Shown here piece after piece: positions 11,512-15,351 of a stretch of DNA of 15,351 nucleotides. A program made the translations under genes and the position numbers. The notes below the pieces were generated by a model. The model ran no database searches and was not told the origin of the DNA. It saw only the letters and a list, made by a program, of their open reading frames with translations. The first letter of the stretch is position 1; each line of letters begins with the position of its first letter. Source of the DNA: Chloroflexota bacterium (GTDB taxonomy: Bacteria; Chloroflexota; UBA6077); NCBI GenBank assembly GCA_023380955.1, contig JAMCTB010000194.1, forward strand, positions 1 to 15,351, written 5' to 3'.

Positions 11512-11842
11512 GCGCCGTGGCGGCATCGTCCACCGCGGCCGGGTCGAGGCTGACATGGCCACTGGGCGGGTTGTCGGCGTCCCAGCTCACTTCCCAGCCG
11601 CACTCGCCGTGGCCTTTGTCGGCGAGGCGTTTGAGGACGACGGCGGAGAGGCTAAGAGTCACCTCGAAGAGGTCACGCACGCTGCCTCGGTAGTCGAAGA
11701 AGACGTGTGCCAGCCCTTCCTCGCCGTGGCCCTGGCAGCTGTCGATAGTGCACAGTCCCGGAAAGAGGTTTAGCGCCTCCACCAGGTGGGCAATGCCCTC
11801 GTCGACATAGGCCGTGACTTTGACCGGTACCTCGTGGTGCAT
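11441..11842 (-). CDS. Conserved phage-type hypothetical protein, leaderless
   Basis: A 133-residue protein starting VKVTAYVDEGIAHLVEALNL, then FPGLCTIDSCQGHGEEGLAH and VFFDYRG. The YVDE, LN-x-FPG-x-x-T-x-x-SCQGH and xVxF pattern is familiar from uncharacterised phage proteins; the C-H residues could bind metal. The ATG at 11842 comes six bases after the -10 of a consensus-like promoter (11848-11890), leaving no room for a ribosome site, so the transcript is probably leaderless. The last 24 codons overlap the convergent HNH gene. Function unknown. Confidence 0.6.
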   Translation of the reverse strand: MHHEVPVKVTAYVDEGIAHLVEALNLFPGLCTIDSCQGHGEEGLAHVFFDYRGSVRDLFEVTLSLSAVVLKRLADKGHGECGWEVSWDADNPPSGHVSLDPAAVDDAATALREYARLVGDGSDRGSTCTPLRN

Positions 11843-11847
11843 GGCGT

Positions 11848-11890
11848 CAGTCTAGCCGCGGCGGGCGAGCGGTGTCAAGAACCGTGGGAG
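11848..11890 (-). promoter_or_regulatory. Promoter module copy 1 (leaderless, TTGACA-18-TAGACT)
   Basis: On the minus strand TTGACA (plus-strand 11873-11878) and TAGACT (11849-11854) are 18 bases apart, and the ATG of the 11842 gene begins six bases past the -10, about where transcription should start. A conserved CTCCCACGG lies just upstream of the -35. The whole 43-bp block recurs at 12399-12441 (36 of 43 identical, six of the seven changes in the spacer). Confidence 0.6.
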
Positions 11891-11916
11891 CACAGAAGAG
11901 GGCCAGGGGCAGAAGG

Positions 11917-12288
11917 ATGGCGAGTGAAGGCCTACCAGAACCACCGCCAGAAGCGGCGGCAGAGGCGGCCGCCGGCGCGCCAACCGCGCCGCAGCCACCC
12001 TGGACGGGCACCGCTTGGGATTATCCGGAGTTGCGGCAGGCGCTGGCCAGGCTCGTCGAGGGCGGGCTGGACCTCGCCGACAAGAAGCTCGAGGGTAACC
12101 GGGCCGCCGCAGTGCGGGCAACGGATCGCGTACTGTGGCTGGCCGGCGGCGTCGTGCTGGTCGTGGTGATCCCCGTCTCGCTCCTCACCGCCTTCGGGCG
12201 GATGAGCGCGGAGGCAGCGGCCTTTCTCTATGGCGTAGTGGTGGGTGCCGCCTTCACGTTTCTGCGGGACTTCTTCCCCAAGACGTAG
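11917..12288 (+). CDS. Membrane protein with Pro/Ala-rich N-terminus
   Basis: A 123-residue protein from the ATG at 11917: a Pro/Glu/Ala-rich, probably disordered N-terminus (residues 3-30), a helical region (YPELRQALARLVEGGLDLAD), and two membrane helices at about 77-96 (VLWLAGGVVLVVVIPVSLLT) and 102-118 (AFLYGVVVGAAFTFL), ending RDFFPKT. Third codon positions are strongly GC-rich, which favours this strand over the long antisense frame. The ribosome site is weak (AGAAGG touching the ATG); an earlier GTG at 11872 is possible. Function unknown; position in the cargo region is compatible with superinfection exclusion. Confidence 0.6.
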   Translation: MASEGLPEPPPEAAAEAAAGAPTAPQPPWTGTAWDYPELRQALARLVEGGLDLADKKLEGNRAAAVRATDRVLWLAGGVVLVVVIPVSLLTAFGRMSAEAAAFLYGVVVGAAFTFLRDFFPKT

Positions 12289-12398
12289 TTTGGTATAGGC
12301 GGAGAGGCCGGCGAGCGCGGCGTAGAGCAGCCCGTCGGGTACGCCCTGGATAAGGTCGCGGCGCTGTCGCACGGCGCACCTTCTGGCGCGAATGGGCG

Positions 12399-12441
12399 CA
12401 GTCTAGCCGCGACGGCTAACCGCTGTCAAGAGCCGTGGGAG
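12399..12441 (-). promoter_or_regulatory. Promoter module copy 2 (TTGACA-18-TAGACT)
   Basis: The same arrangement as at 11848-11890: minus-strand TTGACA (12424-12429) and TAGACT (12400-12405), 18-base spacer, upstream CTCCCACGG. Six bases past the -10 there is ATT, not ATG. A GTG at 12372 preceded by AGAAGG opens a minus-strand frame (VRQRRDLIQGVPDG...) that soon becomes antisense to the gene at 11917. What it transcribes is therefore unclear: a small peptide, an antisense RNA, or a relic. Confidence 0.5.
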
Positions 12442-12448
12442 GGCTAGC

Positions 12449-13435
12449 ATGGACGATCTGACCTTCTGTCCCAAGTGCGGCCGCCGGCGCGGCGAGGGCG
12501 AGGAGTTCTGTCCCAAGTGCGGCCGGGCCTACAATAGCCCCAACGTGGCAGACCAGGGCTCAGCTGCTCAGGTCATCATCCCGGCTGCCTCTCTAGCGGC
12601 ACTCCACCTCCGGCCCTCTCAGAAGCCGGGCTGGCCCTGGCTCATGGTGGTGGCCGGCCTTCTCGGCGGCGGCTATTTTGGACTCCAAACGTGGACAGCC
12701 TTCGAAGTGATGCGCCGGGTGGAGGCCTCTAATGCCGTCACGATCGCCAAGGGCGTCGACTGGCTGGGCCGTCTTTTCGGCGTGCAGAACGCCGGTCAGA
12801 TGGTCGATCCGCGCTACCAGCAGGTCTATATCACCGCCCAAGAGCAGTTCCGCTCTGGCCTGTTGATGGTCGGCCTGTTCGCCGGCGTCGCCCTACTCGG
12901 TCTGTTTATCCTGGCCAGTTGGCAGCCGCGGCCGGAGCTGGCCGCCGTGCCGGCGCCGCGAGCCAAGGAAGGGCGGCTCGCAGTGGAGCCTGCCGCGCCC
13001 ACGCAGCCTAGCTCTCTGCGCCGCCAGGTAGTGGCGATTGCAGGCATCTCGGCGGTGATTCTTGCTGGCGTCTGGCTCTGGCAGGCGCCGCGGTGGTTCG
13101 CCTCTCCCACTATCGCCGCCACGGCTTACCGCCTCCCCGACTTCAAGATCGAGAACGTCGAGGTGCCGGCCCGCGGCTCTGCCCTTGCGGTTATCGCAGT
13201 GCCCAGGCAAGGGGCGACGGTTGAAGGATATTTCCTCGTGCGTGGCGGCGGTAACGACGTCGACTTTCAGATTCTGACGCCGGGCCAGCGGGCCATCGAC
13301 ACTCGCAGGCGGGCGCAGAACCGGTACGACTTCCGCTTCACGGCCCCCGAGGCCGGCACGTATTGGATCAGATTCGACAACGGGTTCTCTCTGCTTACGA
13401 GGAAGTCGGTCACCGTCTACTCTCGCGCTTATTAG
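12449..13435 (+). CDS. Zinc-ribbon, three-helix membrane protein with GOLD-like C-terminal domain
   Basis: The 328-residue product begins with a small zinc ribbon (C7, C10, C21, C24; FCPKCGRRRG and FCPKCGRAY). Membrane helices follow at about 62-80, 136-157 and 193-213. The C-terminal region, about 224-325, looks like a beta-sandwich of GOLD type: ATVEGYFLVRGGGNDVDFQI, then YDFRFTAPEAGTYWIRFDN and KSVTVYSRAY. GOLD-like domains bind ligands or partners; with three helices this one would lie outside the cytoplasm and the ribbon inside. GGGAGG stands six bases before the ATG. Unusual for a phage gene, it may be a lysogen-expressed cargo (moron). The GOLD call is from pattern only. Confidence 0.65.
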   Translation: MDDLTFCPKCGRRRGEGEEFCPKCGRAYNSPNVADQGSAAQVIIPAASLAALHLRPSQKPGWPWLMVVAGLLGGGYFGLQTWTAFEVMRRVEASNAVTIAKGVDWLGRLFGVQNAGQMVDPRYQQVYITAQEQFRSGLLMVGLFAGVALLGLFILASWQPRPELAAVPAPRAKEGRLAVEPAAPTQPSSLRRQVVAIAGISAVILAGVWLWQAPRWFASPTIAATAYRLPDFKIENVEVPARGSALAVIAVPRQGATVEGYFLVRGGGNDVDFQILTPGQRAIDTRRRAQNRYDFRFTAPEAGTYWIRFDNGFSLLTRKSVTVYSRAY

Positions 13436-13443
13436 TCCTCGCG

Positions 13444-13467
13444 CTAGAACACGCGTTCTAGTATAAT
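13444..13467 (+). promoter_or_regulatory. LexA-like palindrome on a TATAAT promoter
   Basis: CTAGAACACGCGTTCTAG (13444-13461) has 7-bp arms around ACGC and contains the GAAC-N4-GTTC core of gram-positive-type LexA boxes. TATAAT (13462-13467) follows at once, so the palindrome fills the promoter spacer, an ideal place to block polymerase. The transcript would cover the ImmA-like protease and integrase genes. It could instead be an operator for one of the XRE proteins. Confidence 0.6.
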
Positions 13468-13501
13468 CCAACCAAGCGCACTTTAGGGAGGTAGCTGGTT
13501 G

Positions 13502-14011
13502 ATGGTTAGCTGGAACGGCGATAGCGCCTACACCGCGCGGGCGGTGCGCGACCTCGGGGAAGTGGAGCAGCTGGCGAGCTGTCTCCTGCCGGCGGCGGGG
13601 ATCAGCGCCCCGCCCGTGCCGGAGAACATCGTCGCCTTCTGCGACTCGGGGCGGCCGGTGAAGATCTACCGCCGGCCGCTGGGGGCTATGCACGGCCTGC
13701 TCGAGCCCAGCCCGGAGGGCTGGCTCATCATCGTCAACGAACGCCTGCCGCGGGGCGCCCAGCGCTTCTCCATCGCCCACGAGGGCTTCCATCTGTTGCA
13801 GCGCTCGCGCGGCCTGCTCTGCGACGGGCCCCACGAGTACCAGGAGTGGCTCGCCGACGGCTTCGCGGCGCGCCTGCTGATGCCGCGGCGCTGGTTGACG
13901 GAGATCTCCGCCCGCCGGGTCGATCTGGGGATGCTCGCCTACATCTTCCGCGTCTCCCGCCGCGCCATGGAGCGGCGTCTAGGGGAGTTGGCTTTGCACC
14001 CGGGAGGCTGA
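13502..14011 (+). CDS. ImmA/IrrE-family metallopeptidase (second copy), upstream of integrase
   Basis: The 169-residue product carries HEGFH (H93, E94, H97) in RFSIAHEGFHLLQRS and a downstream EWLADGFAARLLMPRRWL helix with E115 placed as the third zinc ligand. This is a complete ImmA/IrrE core. A final helical part (LAYIFRVSRRAMERRLGELAL) resembles the C-terminal end of other ImmA proteins. GGGAGGT precedes both a TTG at 13499 and the ATG at 13502; the start is uncertain by one codon. No XRE gene lies beside it, so its substrate may be a repressor encoded elsewhere, such as 9159 or 8804. The integrase gene begins three bases after its stop, forming a two-gene unit. Confidence 0.85.
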   Translation: MVSWNGDSAYTARAVRDLGEVEQLASCLLPAAGISAPPVPENIVAFCDSGRPVKIYRRPLGAMHGLLEPSPEGWLIIVNERLPRGAQRFSIAHEGFHLLQRSRGLLCDGPHEYQEWLADGFAARLLMPRRWLTEISARRVDLGMLAYIFRVSRRAMERRLGELALHPGG

Positions 14012-14014
14012 ACG

Positions 14015-15175
14015 ATGGCCAGACCGCGAGCCAAGGGCAACGGCGAAGGAACCCTCTACAAGCGGCCCGACGGCCGTTGGTGCGGCCAGTACGTCGTCGG
14101 CTGGGTCGGCGGCAAGCCGCGGCGGATCACCGTCGTCGCCGACACGAAGCACGAGGCCGACCGTCTGCTGAGCGCCAAGAAGCGCGACCACGCCGAGGGC
14201 CGGCTGGCGCCGCCCCAGCGGCAGACGTTGGCGGAGTACGTGGCCTGGTGGCTAGCAAACGTGGCCGCCAATCGCCTACGGCCGCGCACTCTCCAGAGCT
14301 ACGAGCGGACGCTGGCGCTGCATTGCCTGCCCTACCTCGGAGGCCTCCGCCTGCAGCAGCTGGCGCCGCGCGATCTGCAGACCCTCTACGCCGAGCGGCT
14401 GGCGTCCGGCGCCGGCGCCCGCACGGTGCAATACCTCCACGCGGTGCTGCACCGCGCCCTCCACGACGCCGAGCGGCTCGAGATGGTGGGCCGCAACGCC
14501 GCCGACCGGGCGGACCCGCCCCAGGTCGAGAGGGAAGAGGCGCCGACCCTCGACCTCGAGCAGGGGAGGGCGCTCTTGGCCGCGGTGAGGGACACGCCGG
14601 CGGAGGGGCTAGTCGCTCTGGCTTTGTTGACCGGTCTGCGCCAGGGCGAGCTCTTAGGCCTGCGCTGGAGCGACGTCGACTGGACCGTGCCGCAGATCGC
14701 CGTGCAGCGAACGCTCTCGTGGGTACTGGGCCGCGGCCCGATCTGCGTGCCCCCGAAATCGAAGAACAGCCGTCGCCTCGTGCCACTCGTGCCCCAGGCG
14801 GTGGAGGCGCTGCGCCGAGCGCGGATCCGGCAGAACGAGCAGCGCCTGGCGGCCGGTCCGGAGTGGCAGGACGGCGACCTGGTCTTCAGCACCCGCAGTG
14901 GCCGACCACTCAGTCCGCGCAACGTGCGGCGCGACTGGTTCGGGCCGGCCCTCGAGCGGGCGCAGCTGCCGCCGGTCCGCTTCCACGATCTGCGGCACAC
15001 CGCAGCCTCGCTGCTGCTGAGCCTGGGCGTGGCGCTCACCACCGTGCAGCGGATCCTGGGTCATGCTAACATAGGCATCACGGCCGACACCTACGGGCAC
15101 CTCTTGCCTGGGATGGCGACGGAGGCAATGCGCCTCTACGGAGAGGCGCTGAGCGCGGACGAGCTGCAGCAGTAG
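14015..15175 (+). CDS. int: Tyrosine-family site-specific integrase
   Basis: A full-length phage integrase of 386 residues. An N-terminal arm-binding domain (GEGTLYKRPDGRWCGQYVVG) is followed by a SAM-like core-binding domain (about 71-165) and the catalytic domain with R209 (LLTGLRQGELLGL), K248 (PPKSKNSRR), H324-x-x-R327 (HDLRHTAASL), H350 (LGHANI) and the nucleophile Y360 (DTYGHL). All active-site residues are present. The ATG at 14015 has GGAGG eight bases upstream. It points at the tRNA-Lys fragment about 130 bases downstream, the normal arrangement of integrase beside its attachment site. It catalyses integration into and, with an excisionase, excision from that site. The only excisionase-like gene seen (7705-8154) appears broken. 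Confidence 0.95.
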   Translation: MARPRAKGNGEGTLYKRPDGRWCGQYVVGWVGGKPRRITVVADTKHEADRLLSAKKRDHAEGRLAPPQRQTLAEYVAWWLANVAANRLRPRTLQSYERTLALHCLPYLGGLRLQQLAPRDLQTLYAERLASGAGARTVQYLHAVLHRALHDAERLEMVGRNAADRADPPQVEREEAPTLDLEQGRALLAAVRDTPAEGLVALALLTGLRQGELLGLRWSDVDWTVPQIAVQRTLSWVLGRGPICVPPKSKNSRRLVPLVPQAVEALRRARIRQNEQRLAAGPEWQDGDLVFSTRSGRPLSPRNVRRDWFGPALERAQLPPVRFHDLRHTAASLLLSLGVALTTVQRILGHANIGITADTYGHLLPGMATEAMRLYGEALSADELQQ

Positions 15176-15305
15176 CTGCAGTAGGAGAGCGGTTTACTGG
15201 CAACGGGACCAATCCGCCTGGAGTGGAGGAGGGTAACGGCCCGATTTCTCGGGCAATGCCGGAGACGGCGCGAGAGACCCGGAGACGCTTGGAGCCCGCC
15301 CCCGG

Positions 15306-15350
15306 CTTTTAATCAGAGGGTCCAGGGTCCGAATCCCTGCCGGCTCACCA
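15306..15350 (+). other. attR/attP site: 3' fragment of a tRNA-Lys(UUU) gene
   Basis: The 45 bases match the 3' end of a tRNA: anticodon loop with TTT at 15308-15310, 3' anticodon stem TCAGA, variable bases GGGTC, T-arm CAGGG/CCCTG (15323-15339) around loop TCCGAAT, acceptor CCGGCTC, A, and CCA (15348-15350). The 5' half is absent: upstream bases cannot pair with TCAGA or form a D-arm. This is the signature of integration into the 3' end of tRNA-Lys, leaving a duplicate at the distal end (attR). The element's other end, beside an intact tRNA gene, is not in the window. The T-loop has C where T55 is normal, as a non-functional copy could tolerate. Confidence 0.8.
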
Positions 15351-15351
15351 A

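Noticed and set aside
12893..13834. 313-codon minus-strand frame opposite the GOLD-like and ImmA-like genes
   Set aside because: It crosses two convincingly coded plus-strand genes and the promoter between them; no protein motif is visible.
14127..15042. Minus-strand frames opposite the integrase
   Set aside because: Antisense reading of a firmly identified GC-rich gene; no independent features.
13846..15069. 407-codon plus-strand frame overlapping the integrase
   Set aside because: It is an Ala/Arg/Pro-rich shadow of the ImmA-like and integrase genes in another frame, without domain pattern or ribosome site.

Overview
The window reads as the early, lysogeny and integration end of a temperate phage or phage-derived integrative element in a high-GC bacterium. 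Supporting features are a tyrosine integrase next to a 3' fragment of a tRNA-Lys(UUU) gene at the right edge (a probable attR), an XRE repressor/ImmA-type switch, a lambda-O-like replication initiator, and many overlapping genes of under 100 codons. No capsid, portal, terminase or tail gene is visible; the late region presumably lies left of the window. The host cannot be fixed. Codon third positions are GC-rich, and one intergenic palindrome resembles repeats I associate with Chloroflexota, but that is a weak hint.

Layout. (1) 1-1146, mostly plus strand: the end of an unknown gene, a scar where a truncated HNH endonuclease (minus) abuts the C-terminus of a different tyrosine recombinase (plus), then two small membrane proteins that look like lysis genes (XhlA-like and holin-like). 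(2) 1132-8998, minus strand: a compact early operon of about 21 genes, many with start/stop overlaps. It starts with a 64-residue Cro-like repressor and ends with a MucR-like zinc-finger protein. It includes an ASCH-domain protein, a DUF4406-like protein, many small zinc-ribbon and membrane proteins, and an excisionase-like gene with two in-frame stops. Its centrepiece is the initiator gene, which carries five 22-bp palindromic iterons read in all three reading frames and followed by an AT-rich stretch. This is a probable origin inside the initiator gene, as in phage lambda. (3) 8999-10933: a divergent switch, then rightward XRE repressor, ImmA/IrrE-type protease and a membrane-anchored Mrr-like nuclease. 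(4) 11000-13435: accessory cargo with a lone HNH protein, a conserved phage-type protein with a leaderless promoter, a membrane protein, and a zinc-ribbon/three-helix/GOLD-like protein. A 43-bp promoter-like module occurs twice here. (5) 13444-15350: a GAAC-N4-GTTC palindrome on a TATAAT promoter, a second ImmA-like protease, the integrase, and the tRNA-derived attachment site.

How it may work. The divergent XRE genes at 8804 and 9159 probably set lysogeny against early expression, with ImmA (9612) as the repressor-removing protease. The second protease is transcribed with the integrase from a promoter bearing a LexA-like palindrome, which suggests a DNA-damage-linked integration/excision module separate from the main switch. 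The Mrr-like membrane nuclease and the GOLD-like membrane protein are candidates for prophage-encoded defence or superinfection exclusion. Least expected are the in-gene iteron origin, the duplicated leaderless promoter, the second ImmA-integrase unit, and a leftward terminator embedded in the lysine codons of the convergent holin-like gene. All calls come from reading the sequence; no searches were run.
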